DNA of 64,000 nt from Nocardia vermiculata NBRC 100427 (GCF_001613265.1 NZ_BDCA01000013.1:62001-126000), one strand, 5' to 3'. Counted from the stretch's first letter, positions 1-8,067 are shown. Notes: generated from the letters alone by a model not told the origin. A program made the numbers and translations.

Positions 1-1203
1 GAGTGGGCCCATCAGGCCCAACAGTGTTGCCAGCGCGGCGGTCCAGGACCCGGTGGCGCTGTGGAGGGCTCCGGTCAGGATGGGGCCGGCGGCGGCGATC
101 AGGTAACCGATGGATTGGGCCATTGTCGACAGGCTGGTGGCGATCGGGGCCGATGCCGCTCGCACGTTGACCAGCGTGAGGGCGAGCGACAGTTGTCCAC
201 CCTGCCCCAAGCCCAACAGGATCGCCCAGATCAGGGGCTCACCGGTGTTCGACAGCACCCCGAGCAGGCCGGCGACCGAGAGCGCGACCATTGCGCAGGC
301 GAGAATGCTCTGGTTCTGCAACCGGGTGGCGACCATGGGGCCGAGCAGCGCGGTAAGGATGCTTGCGAGGCTCAATGCTGTCAAAAGCAGCCCGGCCTGT
401 TCAGCGCTCAGATGTCGGTCGCGGTAGATGGTGGGCAGCCAGGCGATCATCGAGTACGCCAGCAGTGATTGGATTCCCATGAATCCGGTGATCGCCCAGG
501 CGGTGGGCGAGCGCAATACCTCGGGGCGCCAATGCGGTGCATGGTGCATGGTGTCCTCGGACCGGCTGCGGGACCGGCGAAACCGGGAGGCGGCAATACC
601 CAGCACGGCTGCCGCGCCGGCAGCGGGAACAGCCCAGATCGACAGTGTGATGTGCCAACCGTGGGTCACGTGCAGTTTCAGCGGAATCGTTGCCCCGGAG
701 GCGATTCCGGCACTGGCACTCACCAGCGCGGTCAGGAGGCCGGTCATGATCCCTATTCGGTGAGGGAACAACAACCGGATCAGTACCGGCCCGAGCACAT
801 TGGCCACGGCGATGCCGATCCCCGCGAGCAACGTCCCGAGCAGGAGCGCCGACCACGCCGGGATGCCACGCAGTGCGGTACCCGCGGTCACGACGAGCAT
901 GCAACCGGTGAGAACCGTGGGAACAGTCCATCGACGGACGGTGCGGGCGGCCAGCGCGCCGAACAGGCCGAGGCACACGACCGGACCGGTGGTCAGCAAG
1001 ACGACGCTTGCGGCTCCGAGATCGTAGTCGCGGCGAATCTCGGAGATCAACGCCGATGCACTGCCGAAAACCAGTCTCAGGTCTAGTCCGAGGAGTACGA
1101 CGGCGAGTACCGCCAGACCTGCACCGACTGTCGGTGGTGGCGCGAACCGGTCGTCGCGGTGTGCGTCCGCACATCCTGGATCCACCGTGGGTCGATCGGT
1201 CAT
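1..1203 (-). CDS. MFS transporter, CynX/NimT-like (3' end outside window)
   Basis: The minus-strand frame is open from ATG at 1203 to the window edge, 401 codons without a stop, so the gene is truncated by the window. AGGAA lies seven bases before the ATG. After a polar N-terminus of about 25 residues, the protein reads as about a dozen hydrophobic helices with short basic loops. These include GAGLAVLAVVLLGLDLRL near residue 27 and the central loop RFRRSRSRSEDTM near residue 210. Helix pattern and wording fit the cyanate/2-nitroimidazole (CynX/NimT) branch of the major facilitator superfamily, which usually exports small compounds. It is divergent from the XRE-cupin regulator at 1365, which may control it. 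The substrate is unknown. Confidence 0.85.
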   Translation of the reverse strand, partial: MTDRPTVDPGCADAHRDDRFAPPPTVGAGLAVLAVVLLGLDLRLVFGSASALISEIRRDYDLGAASVVLLTTGPVVCLGLFGALAARTVRRWTVPTVLTGCMLVVTAGTALRGIPAWSALLLGTLLAGIGIAVANVLGPVLIRLLFPHRIGIMTGLLTALVSASAGIASGATIPLKLHVTHGWHITLSIWAVPAAGAAAVLGIAASRFRRSRSRSEDTMHHAPHWRPEVLRSPTAWAITGFMGIQSLLAYSMIAWLPTIYRDRHLSAEQAGLLLTALSLASILTALLGPMVATRLQNQSILACAMVALSVAGLLGVLSNTGEPLIWAILLGLGQGGQLSLALTLVNVRAASAPIATSLSTMAQSIGYLIAAAGPILTGALHSATGSWTAALATLLGLMGPL

Positions 1204-1364
1204 CGCGCAGTTCCTCATCCCAGTCGGTTCGGTCGGAAACCGGTGGCATAGCCGTGTTCGTCGCTCGGAGGCGACAGCGACGAGACTCCCATCTATGTGA
1301 CCTCGGAGGCAATTCCCATTGCCTCAGAGGTGGGCTCATTCTCGGTAACCGATAAGGTGTCCCC

Positions 1365-1913
1365 GTGCCCGATAAGCAGGAAGACGTCAGTTGGATCGGC
1401 CGTCGCGCGGCGCAGCTGCGCCGCGACCGTGGCTGGACGCTGGCGATGCTCGGAAACGAGGTCGGACTGTCCAGCACACAACTGTCCAGGATCGAATCGG
1501 GCGCTCGGCAGCCGTCCGTGGGCACGCTGATCGAGCTTGCCCGGGCGTTCGGGGTGACCCTGAGTGAACTGGTTGCCGAGAACCGGGTGGACCAATTCCA
1601 CCTGGTGCGGGCCGGTGAGCGCAGTTCACACGACACCGCCAATGGGGTACTTGCACCGTTGAGCGGCAATTACCCGGGCTTGGCTGCGGTCCACCTGACG
1701 ATTCCGGTCGCTGCCGAAGCGCCGCGGGCTCGACATCAGGGCGAGGAGTGGCTCTACGTTCTGGCCGGATCGATCGAAGTCTCGGTAGACGCCACGACGA
1801 CCCGCCTGGAAGCGGGTGACGCTGTGCATTTCCCGTCTCACGCCGCACACAGCGTTCGCAGCGTCGGCTCCAAGCCCGCTGAAACGCTCATCGTCTCGAC
1901 GGGAACTCGCTGA
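1365..1913 (+). CDS. XRE-family regulator with C-terminal cupin domain
   Basis: This 182-residue protein starts at GTG. Residues 10-65 form a helix-turn-helix (RRAAQLRRDRGWTLAMLGNEVG, then LSSTQLSRIESGARQPS, typical XRE wording). Residues about 110-178 form a cupin barrel (ARHQGEEWLYVLAGSIEVSV, then GDAVHFPSHAAHSV). Proteins of this layout bind DNA through the HTH and sense a small ligand in the cupin. The divergent MFS gene starts 161 bases away, so local control of that exporter is the simplest inference. The family call is firm; ligand and targets are unknown. Confidence 0.88.
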   Translation: MPDKQEDVSWIGRRAAQLRRDRGWTLAMLGNEVGLSSTQLSRIESGARQPSVGTLIELARAFGVTLSELVAENRVDQFHLVRAGERSSHDTANGVLAPLSGNYPGLAAVHLTIPVAAEAPRARHQGEEWLYVLAGSIEVSVDATTTRLEAGDAVHFPSHAAHSVRSVGSKPAETLIVSTGTR

Positions 1914-1973
1914 AAGTCTTGTAGCGAACGGTCGTTCGGCGGGGAGTGGTGGTCACTGCTGCTTCCGGGCTCG

Positions 1974-2333
1974 TCAGCGCGGATGCGTCGTGACCTCCAG
2001 GCATTCCCTGCTGACTCGGGCGCGTCCCCACTCGCCGAGTGGGCGAAGGGCCTCGTTCAGGGAGGAGCCGGCGTCGGTGAGGGTGTATTCGACCTTCGGC
2101 GGCACTTCTGCATAGACCTTGCGATGGATCAGACCGTCTTCCTCCATCTGGCGCAGGTGTTGGGTGAGCATCTTTTCGCTGACGCCCGGGAGTGCTCGGC
2201 GGAGTTCGGCGAACCGACGGGTTCCGTGGGCGTGGAGCTCCCACAGGACGAGTCCCTTCCACTTGCCGCTGACGACATCGAGTGCGGCGTCGATTCCGCA
2301 GATATAGGGGCCGGAGCGTGGGCTCTTCGCCAT
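1974..2333 (-). CDS. HxlR-family winged-helix regulator
   Basis: This 119-residue protein starts at ATG 2333 (MAKSPRSGPYICGIDAALDV). It has the HxlR hallmarks: an N-terminal Cys (residue 12) followed by GKWKGLVLWEL, RRFAELRRALPGVSEKMLTQ as recognition helix, and LIHRKVYAEVPPKVEYTLT as wing. These repressors often sense electrophiles, oxidants or aldehydes, sometimes through the N-terminal Cys. It is divergent from two overlapping NAD(P)-dependent dehydrogenases, and a perfect inverted repeat lies in the short gap. It therefore probably represses itself and the dehydrogenases. Confidence 0.9.
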   Translation of the reverse strand: MAKSPRSGPYICGIDAALDVVSGKWKGLVLWELHAHGTRRFAELRRALPGVSEKMLTQHLRQMEEDGLIHRKVYAEVPPKVEYTLTDAGSSLNEALRPLGEWGRARVSRECLEVTTHPR

Positions 2334-2346
2334 CGAGACGTCTCCT

Positions 2347-2366
2347 TACTTACAATTTGGTAAGTA
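2347..2366. promoter_or_regulatory. Perfect inverted repeat, probable HxlR operator
   Basis: TACTTAC-AATTTG-GTAAGTA is a perfect 7-bp inverted repeat with a 6-bp AT-rich spacer. It lies 14 bases upstream of the HxlR start and about 56 bases upstream of the dehydrogenase start. HxlR-type operators are commonly short dyads of this kind in the divergent gap. A partial half-site, GGGTACTT, follows at about 2381-2388 and may be a second contact. Confidence 0.6.
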
Positions 2367-2421
2367 CCGCAGTTAATAGTGGGTACTTCCCGCTACCCGC
2401 GTGGATGTCCAGCATGGACCT

Positions 2422-3333
2422 ATGACTTCACCGATCACAACCCCAGACACTCGATCCGGCGTCACTATGCTCGGGCTGGGGGCGATGGGCAGTGCCCTCG
2501 CCGGCCGGCTCCTCGACTCCGGCCACCCGGTGACCGTATGGAACCGGACCCCTGGTCGTGACGCGGATCTGGTCGACCGTGGCGCACACAGTCGCGCGAC
2601 CGTCGCCGACGCCGTGATCGCACAGCCGCTGATCGTCGCCTGCTTGCTGCGACACCCCTCGGTGCACCGAACCCTCGACCCGGTCGTGAGCGAGCTGGCG
2701 GGCAAGACCTTGGTCAACCTCACCACGACCACCCCGAACGAAGCGCGCGAGATGGCAGTCTGGGCTGCCGAGCACGGGATCGACTATGTCGACGGTGCGA
2801 TCCTGGCCGTGCCCGCCATGATCGGATCACCTGAGGCGCAGGTGTTCTACAGCGGCTCGCGGGCCGCCTTCGACCGGTACCGCTCGATCCTCGACACCTG
2901 GGCCACAAGCACATTCGATGGCCCGGACGCGGGCAAGGCCTCGCTGATCGACTTGGCCATGCTGTCCGGGATGTACCACATGTTCGCGGGCTTCCTCCAC
3001 GGCGCTGCGATGGTCGGCTCGGAAGGCATGACCGCGACCGACTTCGCTTCCCGCGCAATACCGTTCATCAGCGCAATGACCGGAGGTTTCGCCGGCTTCG
3101 CGCAGGTCATCGATGGTGGCGACTACACCGTCTCCGGTCAGCAGAGCCTCGACTTCTCCGACCTGTCCCACATCGTGCGTGCCGGAGAGCAGAAGGGCGT
3201 GAACTCGGCAACCCTCGCCGCGGTCCAGGCGCTGATCAGCCGGCAGATCGCTGCGGGCTATGGCTCCGAAGGGTTCTCACGACTCTACGAGAGCTTTCGT
3301 GCCTCCGAGATGACGGCCGGTGGCGTCCGATGA
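2422..3333 (+). CDS. Imine-reductase-like NAD(P)-dependent dehydrogenase 1
   Basis: This protein has 303 residues from ATG 2422; an in-frame GTG at 2401 would add seven. The N-terminal Rossmann motif is MLGLGAMGSALAGRLLDSGH with VTVWNRTPG after beta-2, the Arg suggesting NADPH. The C-terminal half is helical, as in the 3-hydroxyisobutyrate dehydrogenase superfamily. The wording (LVNLTTTTPNEAREMAVWA, DYVDGAILAVPAMIG) is that of the imine reductase branch rather than true 3-HIBADH. No strong ribosome-binding site precedes either start. It overlaps the next, homologous gene by four bases (ATGA), so the two are co-translated. The pair may form a heterodimer or be diverging duplicates. The substrate is unknown. 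Confidence 0.82.
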   Translation: MTSPITTPDTRSGVTMLGLGAMGSALAGRLLDSGHPVTVWNRTPGRDADLVDRGAHSRATVADAVIAQPLIVACLLRHPSVHRTLDPVVSELAGKTLVNLTTTTPNEAREMAVWAAEHGIDYVDGAILAVPAMIGSPEAQVFYSGSRAAFDRYRSILDTWATSTFDGPDAGKASLIDLAMLSGMYHMFAGFLHGAAMVGSEGMTATDFASRAIPFISAMTGGFAGFAQVIDGGDYTVSGQQSLDFSDLSHIVRAGEQKGVNSATLAAVQALISRQIAAGYGSEGFSRLYESFRASEMTAGGVR

Positions 3334-4220
3334 GCCGCGTACCTGTCACCGTGATCGGCCTTGGTCCGATGGGCCGGGCGATGTCCAAGATCCTGCTGGA
3401 TGCGGGTCACGCGGTGACCGTCTGGAACCGCACACCGAGCCGCGCCGACGAGATCGTCGCTACCGGTGCACAACTGGCCGTCTCACCGCGTGCAGCAGTG
3501 GAAGCCGGCGAGCTGATCGTCCTGAGCCTGACCCACTATCAGGCGATGTACGACATCCTGGACGGGGTGACAGCATCACTGTCCGGGCGGACTCTGGCCA
3601 ACCTCAGCTCCGACACGCCAACCGCAACACGAGAAGCCGCACTATGGGCCCAGAAGCACGGAGCATCGTTCCTCGCCGGCGGCGTGATGGTTCCCGCCCC
3701 CATGCTCGGAACGGACCACTCCTACGTCTACTACAGCGGAGACGAGGAAGCGTTTGTCACGCACGAGGCAATACTGGCTCGCATCGGCGAACCGCGGTTC
3801 CTGGGCAGTGATCCGGGACGCGCCCAACTGATGTATCAAGCCAATCTCGACCTCTTCCTCACCACGCTGGCCGGATTCGCCCACGCCACAGCACTGGTCG
3901 GTTCGGCCGGGATCACAGCAGCAGAGTTTCTGCCCGAGGTGCTGCCACTGTTTCACGCGATCCCGGCCATGATCGCCCCCGACGGGATCCGCGCCCTCGG
4001 GGCACGCATCGACGCCGGCGACCACCCCGGCGAAGGAAGCAACGTCACAATGATGGGTGCCACCGCAGACCATATTCACGAGACCAGCAAGACCGTGGGG
4101 ATAGGCACTGCCTTGCCCCGCGCCGTACAGGAGCTTTACCACCGGGCGATCGCCGATGGGGGTGGCTCGGATGGTTGGACTCGGATCATCGACGGTATTC
4201 GAGCCCCACTGCGGGACTGA
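3330..4220 (+). CDS. Imine-reductase-like NAD(P)-dependent dehydrogenase 2
   Basis: This 296-residue protein starts at an ATG overlapping the previous stop. The Rossmann motif is VIGLGPMGRAMSKILLDAGH and the cofactor loop is VTVWNRTPSRADE. The middle carries ANLSSDTPTATREAALWAQ and FLAGGVMVPAPMLGT, aligned with the same elements of the first copy, and a helical C-terminus completes the length. It is a tandem paralogue of the 2422 gene. The HxlR regulator and the dyad at 2347 probably control both. Confidence 0.82.
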   Translation: MSRVPVTVIGLGPMGRAMSKILLDAGHAVTVWNRTPSRADEIVATGAQLAVSPRAAVEAGELIVLSLTHYQAMYDILDGVTASLSGRTLANLSSDTPTATREAALWAQKHGASFLAGGVMVPAPMLGTDHSYVYYSGDEEAFVTHEAILARIGEPRFLGSDPGRAQLMYQANLDLFLTTLAGFAHATALVGSAGITAAEFLPEVLPLFHAIPAMIAPDGIRALGARIDAGDHPGEGSNVTMMGATADHIHETSKTVGIGTALPRAVQELYHRAIADGGGSDGWTRIIDGIRAPLRD

Positions 4221-4288
4221 CCGGCGTGAGTTCCGCCTGTACAGACGGTTTCAGCCACGGCCCACCGCTGGAGCAGTCCCTGACGATG

Positions 4289-4690
4289 TCACGGTCCGCT
4301 CGAGACGGTCTGCGCTGGTCCGACGTCGCTCTCGGGCTTCCGAGAGCCGTTCGAGGCATGCGGATAAGCGCGTGGCAATTCACCGACGCAGCGACGCTTT
4401 CCAGCCAACTGCTCCCAACACGAGATGTCCTCGTCGCTGATCGAATTCGACAGGGTGAGGCAAGTGGTCGATGCCCACCTGTGCGGAGGGCCGACTCCGG
4501 GCCCTTCCAGCGTCAACCCGTCGAAGTAGTGGGAGAACGTGTCCAGCGTGCAGGGGTGGAAAGTGATGCCGTGGTGGTCGTAAACGGCTGCGGCCCGGTG
4601 TGTTTGCCCAGACATATCGTCGGTGCATGCTTGGGTCATGACGAGGGCCGACCCTACGGCAAGCTTTGCCGTGAATCTCCGTCCGCGAGG
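4289..4690 (-). pseudogene. C-terminal remnant of a SAM-dependent methyltransferase (DUF574-like)
   Basis: On the minus strand the stretch from about 4690 reads AKLAVGSALVMTQ, then RAAAVYDHHGITFHPCTLDT and FSHYFDGLTLEGPGV. This follows the order of the last third of actinobacterial DUF574 methyltransferases: PGS-Y-L-V, then a helix, then FFDGLEL-EPGV. The SAM-binding half is missing. After the EPGV-like block the frame runs on into unrelated sequence before a stop at 4289. Its 5' end abuts the GntR/UTRA remnant on the other strand, as expected at a deletion junction. Assignment rests on remembered family wording. Confidence 0.5.
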
Positions 4691-4872
4691 AGATTTCGGC
4701 TCGGATGCCTTTGCCCGAAGAGTCGAGCGGTTTGGATATTCCGGATGGCGTCCCGGTCATCGACGTGCTGCACACAGGTATCGATCAGCACGGACACCCC
4801 TTCGAGGTCACTCACTTCGTGATGCGCGCGGATTTCAACGGTCTCGATTACAACGTTCCTGTGGAGGATTGA
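4672..4872 (+). pseudogene. UTRA-domain tail of a GntR-family regulator
   Basis: This frame lies between a stop at 4669-4671 and TGA at 4870-4872. It encodes VREEISARMPLPEES, then VPVIDVLHTGIDQHGHPFEV and THFVMRADFNGLDYNVPVED. That is the end of the effector-binding UTRA domain of HutC-type GntR regulators (typical wording PVIEV-RTAYD-GRPFEVT-FVMRAD). The winged-helix N-terminus and most of UTRA are absent, replaced upstream by opposite-strand methyltransferase debris. The stop overlaps the GNAT start (TGATG), so this was probably the upstream member of a GntR-GNAT operon. Confidence 0.7.
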
Positions 4873-5402
4873 TGCCGGTAAGCGTGCGGCTTCGCAGCAC
4901 TGACGACCTCGAGGAGACGGGACGGCTCCTCCAAGCAGTCCATGAGCGGGATGGATACCCGGTCGAAGGCGTTGCCGATCCTGAATCATGGTTGTCGCCT
5001 GCCGGTCTCGTGTGTGCGTGGGTTGGGGAGCTCGACGGATCGGTGGTTGGACATGCACTGGTAACGAGGGCGAAGCCTGGCGATGATGCTGTCGACCTTT
5101 GGGTCGAGCGCTCACGGGAGCCGGCTGCGAAAATCGTTGTGCTGGGCCGTCTGTTCGTTGGCCCTGAGGGCAGGGGGCACGGCGTGGGAGAGCAATTGAC
5201 CAGAGCGGCCACGGATTTCGCACGAGAGCAAGACATCCGGCTTGTGCTGGACGTCATGGAGAAGGATCGTGCTGCTATTCGCTTGTATGAGCGGCTCGGT
5301 TGGAAGAACATCGGGGGGCGTCAGGCATCGATTCGGTGCGGGCCAAGAGGTTGCGGCACAGTGTTACGTCGCTCCACGTTGACCTTGTGGTCACAGGGCT
5401 GA
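4872..5402 (+). CDS. GNAT acetyltransferase, C-terminus frameshifted at a G6 run
   Basis: The 176-residue protein starts at ATG 4872 (MPVSVRLRSTDDLEETGRLL). GNAT motif A is visible as VVLGRLFVGPEGRGHGVGEQ, followed by DVMEKDRAAIRLYERLGWKN. After the G6 run at 5313-5318 the encoded tail (GGRQASIRCGPRGCG) is unlike GNAT ends. Dropping one G restores IGGVRHRFGAGQEVAAQCYV followed by a stop at 5380-5382, the normal GNAT finish. So the gene carries a +1 frameshift, an assembly error in the homopolymer, or slippage. It sits in a decayed block and the acyl acceptor is unknown. Confidence 0.75.
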   Translation: MPVSVRLRSTDDLEETGRLLQAVHERDGYPVEGVADPESWLSPAGLVCAWVGELDGSVVGHALVTRAKPGDDAVDLWVERSREPAAKIVVLGRLFVGPEGRGHGVGEQLTRAATDFAREQDIRLVLDVMEKDRAAIRLYERLGWKNIGGRQASIRCGPRGCGTVLRRSTLTLWSQG

Positions 5403-5676
5403 CGGCTTACCGACAAGGACTGCGACGGGCCGCTGTGGACACACGGGGGATTCGAGGTGGGGGATGACGAGACCATGATCGAGGTGATCACACAGTTCGA
5501 GCGGGCAAGCGCCCGCGCCAGGTCCATCGCAGCGCGGATATCCTTGGACGAAGTCCGTGAGCACCCCCATACCGGAGCCATTATGTCTTCGTTGGATCTA
5601 TGTATTCATGACCGCTGAATTTGCTCGGCATGCCGGGCACGGGGACATCCTGCGCGAACAGATCGAAGCCCTGTGA
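5403..5676 (+). pseudogene. C-terminal remnant of a DinB/DUF664-family protein
   Basis: One frame gives MIEVITQFERASARARSIAA from 5475. A second frame, shifted near 5565-5580, gives LRWIYVFMTAEFARHAGHGD then ILREQIEAL, stopping at 5676. The second part matches the last helix of DinB-superfamily DUF664 proteins (typical SLRWVL-HMIEE-ARH-GHADILRE), which supplies one of the metal-binding His residues. The first part fits the preceding helix. The N-terminal half is gone and the frame is broken, so this is debris, not a working gene. Confidence 0.6.
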
Positions 5677-5921
5677 CATCCCTCGCCCACGGCGGCCGTG
5701 GAATTCGAGGAGCCTTCCAGGACGGGAACCCGACGACGCCGCTGCGCGAGCCCGGTCGGTGGTGCCCGCGATCGTGCCGAATTCCGGCCCGCCGGCGCCT
5801 CGTTGCCACGAGCCGATCCCGCGAGCATGTGTGGGTGCGTACCCGGCCGACTGACCGCATTCGACCACCGTGACGAAGTCCCAGCGCAACCGCTGTCGGC
5901 TATCTAGGCACGATCCCAATC
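5677..5921. other. No recognisable gene
   Basis: These 245 bases between the DinB remnant and the transposase remnant hold short overlapping frames on both strands. None has family-like wording or a convincing ribosome-binding site. They are probably further eroded sequence flanking the insertion. Confidence 0.4.
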
Positions 5922-6106
5922 ATGGCGGATCAGGCTGCCAACCGGCGCAAGAAAGGCTCTGCTGGTGGTCGTTCGCCAGCGTTCGCCGCCGAATGCGGGA
6001 TCGGCCAACTGAAGGAACACCGTGCTGTCGCAATCAGATTCGATAAACTCGCGGTTCGATTCCGGCCACGGTCCGCATCGTCGCCATCAACCAGTGGCTC
6101 CGCTGA
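5922..6106 (+). mobile_element. 3' remnant of an IS5-family transposase
   Basis: From 5922 the frame reads DQAANRRKKGSAGGRSPAF, then ECGIGQLKEHRAVAIRFDKL and AVRF. After a one-base frameshift near 6062 it continues ATVRIVAINQWLR and stops at 6104-6106. This is the end of the DDE transposase of IS5-type elements (typical NRR-KGS-GGRPPAFD, then VER-INRLK-HRAVATRYDKLAVRY, ending AAINEWL). The part between PAF and the ECGIGQLK block is shortened, and the rest of the element and both terminal repeats were not found. It is a dead fragment that helps explain the gene decay on its left. Confidence 0.72.
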
Positions 6107-6114
6107 GCCGATCT

Positions 6115-6573
6115 TCAACCATCCCTGCTGTCCCGCTCCACCACGACCAGAGGGATCTCGCGTTCGGTCTGCTGTTGATGCGCCGCCATATGCGGGTACT
6201 GATCACCCAGCAGGCCGAGTAACCGCGTGCGTTCCATGCCCGACGCGGTGTGTGCGGTGCCGGTGAATCGGTCGATGCCCTCGGAAGTGGGCTGCTCGAT
6301 GAGCACCTGCGGATTCGCAACGAGGTTCCGATACCACGCCGGGTGATCGGAGGCGGCCATATTGGACGCCCACAGCACAACCCGATCCTCGCCATCGGTG
6401 AGGTAGCCGAGCGGGACGACACGTTGCCGCCTGCTGCGAGCACCGATGGTGGTCAGGAGAACGAGATCCGCACCCCTGAGCATCCCGTCCATAGTGATCT
6501 GCCCGCGATTGCCGCGGAAATTCTCCACCACAGACCGATTGAACGCACGCATATCACTGGGCATCGACACCAC
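6115..6573 (-). CDS. Deazaflavin (F420)-dependent nitroreductase-family protein, Ddn-like
   Basis: The protein has 152 residues. The family signature is present: MRAFNRSVVENFRGNRGQIT, then LVLLTTIGARSRRQRVVPLG (the TT-GA-SG-R-TPL block that contacts F420), then VVLWASNMAASDHPAWYRNL followed by VANPQVLIEQ. This is the usual length and order for Ddn-like split-barrel enzymes, which use reduced F420 to reduce quinones or nitro compounds. SRRQRV replaces the more common SG-R-RTP, so cofactor binding deserves care. It lies next to the IS remnant but looks intact. Confidence 0.85.
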   Translation of the reverse strand: MVSMPSDMRAFNRSVVENFRGNRGQITMDGMLRGADLVLLTTIGARSRRQRVVPLGYLTDGEDRVVLWASNMAASDHPAWYRNLVANPQVLIEQPTSEGIDRFTGTAHTASGMERTRLLGLLGDQYPHMAAHQQQTEREIPLVVVERDSRDG

Positions 6574-6857
6574 CGCTACGTTAGTACCACCACAAACAGT
6601 GGGAAGCCACTATTGAGCTACTTGCTGGCACGATGTCGTGGTGAGCGATATGACGGCGCGACGCGGAGGACATCCGCACAGTATCCGAGCAAAACGGCCT
6701 GCGTGCACGGCCGCGCAGCAGCAATCGCCCACTGCGACCGTACCGGTGGGCCTATCCGTTCCACTGCGGTCGCTCGGGCAGTTGCAGGCGTGGTCGGGAA
6801 CTCTTGACCGCGGGCGGTGATACCACCCCGCTCTGACATCCATTAACCGAGTCAACC
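6574..6857. other. No recognisable gene
   Basis: These 284 bases upstream of the Ddn-like gene contain several short overlapping frames with arginine-rich, family-less translations. No tRNA, dyad or convincing promoter was identified. Confidence 0.35.
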
Positions 6858-7277
6858 CTATGTTCGGCCGTCGACAACGATTTGGAACGGGTCGTCGTAG
6901 ACGATGCGGCCCGGCCTGTCCGAAGCAAGGCGGATCCATTCGATGCCGTGAGCATCCAGAATCGCTAGGTAGCTCTGCACGCGGGAGAGGAACTGAACGG
7001 CCGAGGATTTGAACCATGCTTCCGCCCGCGGATAACGGGTGCTGTCATAGGGCGAGGGGGCCAGTTGTCCCGGATCGACGAGGTTTTCCTGGAACCAGTT
7101 GTTCTCCCGACGACGGAACCGCTGCTGCTGGGCGGTGAGTGTGCCCGGCCACGCCAATCCGTTGACGAGGGCAAACACGCCTGGGTGGCGACCGTGTCGG
7201 TTCGGTGCCGCTGCTTGATATCGAACGAACAGCGCCTCGGTCCCAGAGCGATCGGACTCGGACTCCACGAGTTCCAC
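6858..7277 (-). CDS. Conserved hypothetical protein of actinobacteria
   Basis: The 139-residue protein starts at GTG 7277; a second in-frame GTG at 7268 has GGAA just before it. It contains ALFVRYQAAAPNRHGRHPGV, FALVNGLAWPGTLTAQQQRF, AEAWFKSSAVQFLSRVQSYL and RPGRIVYDDPFQIVV. I recognise this pattern (HPGVFALVNGLA, W-KA-A, GRIVYED) as a short protein recurring in Streptomyces and Nocardia, without known function. There is no signal peptide or membrane segment. It is monocistronic; its neighbours do not suggest a role. Confidence 0.65.
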   Translation of the reverse strand: MELVESESDRSGTEALFVRYQAAAPNRHGRHPGVFALVNGLAWPGTLTAQQQRFRRRENNWFQENLVDPGQLAPSPYDSTRYPRAEAWFKSSAVQFLSRVQSYLAILDAHGIEWIRLASDRPGRIVYDDPFQIVVDGRT

Positions 7278-7550
7278 AGCGTAGAGGGCTCGCCGCCCTC
7301 CGCGGGTAACACTCCGTCGCGTCGGTCAACGGTCGAGCACATCATCGCCGGCGTGGGTCGGTGCGGGCGCGTCGATCCAGGCATACGAAGGGGACGACAG
7401 TCCAGCCGTGCCGGAACCGGCTGGACGTGCAGCTCGTCAGTGAGGTCGTCCACCCCGAACCCTGCCGACCGCACCGGTGCTCGCAGACGGTCGCGAGCCT
7501 GCGGCCGGCTGGGCCACAGCGGTGTGGGTAGGCGGGTGTGCGGGTGGGGC

Positions 7551-7889
7551 TCAGCCTGCCTTGTGGTACGCCTCGATGATGTCCTTCTGGATACGCCCAC
7601 GGCTGGAAACCTGGTAGCCGTTCGCACGTGCCCAATGCCGGATGGCGGCGGTCTGCTCGCGGTCCGGGGTCGCGCGGGGAGAAGCTGTCTTGCTCGCGCC
7701 CTTGCGCTTTCGACCCACCTTGCGGGCCGGGGCGGTCCACTCCTCGAAGAGGGCCCGGAGCTTGGCGGCGTTCTCCGCCGTCAGGTCGATTTCATACGTC
7801 ACGCCGTCGATACCGAAATGCACCGTCTCGTCGGCCGGGGACGTACCGTCGTAGTCGTCCACGAGCTCGACGAGGACCTTCTTCGCCAT
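7551..7889 (-). CDS. lsr2: Nucleoid-associated protein Lsr2
   Basis: The protein has 112 residues from ATG 7889, chosen because GGAGG lies seven bases upstream and the translation MAKKVLVELVDDYDG is the standard Lsr2 start. The N-terminal beta-hairpin dimerisation domain covers roughly residues 1-60 (FGIDGVTYEIDLTAENAAKL). A basic linker (GRKRKGASK) leads to the C-terminal AT-hook-like domain. Its RxRGRI core appears here as SSRGRIQKDIIEAY, where canonical Lsr2 has RGR. Lsr2 binds the minor groove of AT-rich DNA and silences acquired genes. Nocardia carry more than one copy, so this may be a paralogue of the main gene. Confidence 0.95.
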   Translation of the reverse strand: MAKKVLVELVDDYDGTSPADETVHFGIDGVTYEIDLTAENAAKLRALFEEWTAPARKVGRKRKGASKTASPRATPDREQTAAIRHWARANGYQVSSRGRIQKDIIEAYHKAG

Positions 7890-8067
7890 CAACACCCTCC
7901 ACTATTCTCGTATGTGCCGCGGCGGAATGTTAATCCCCTCGACAACCAGCAACAAATCAGGCGATCCGCCCACGGCGTGTGTGGCGTGTTCCCCTGGAGA
8001 ATCCGGACTTCGGAGGTTCCGTGAGCTGTGACGACGCTGCAGGCCGGACGGCTCGCGTCCCGCCGGG

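Noticed and set aside
401..1669. A 422-codon minus-strand frame
   Set aside because: It is in another frame of the MFS gene and crosses the XRE-cupin gene; the true MFS frame starts at 1203 and runs off the window.
4623..4871. N-terminal extension of the GNAT protein
   Set aside because: The added sequence is another frame of the UTRA remnant; the GNAT fold starts at ATG 4872.
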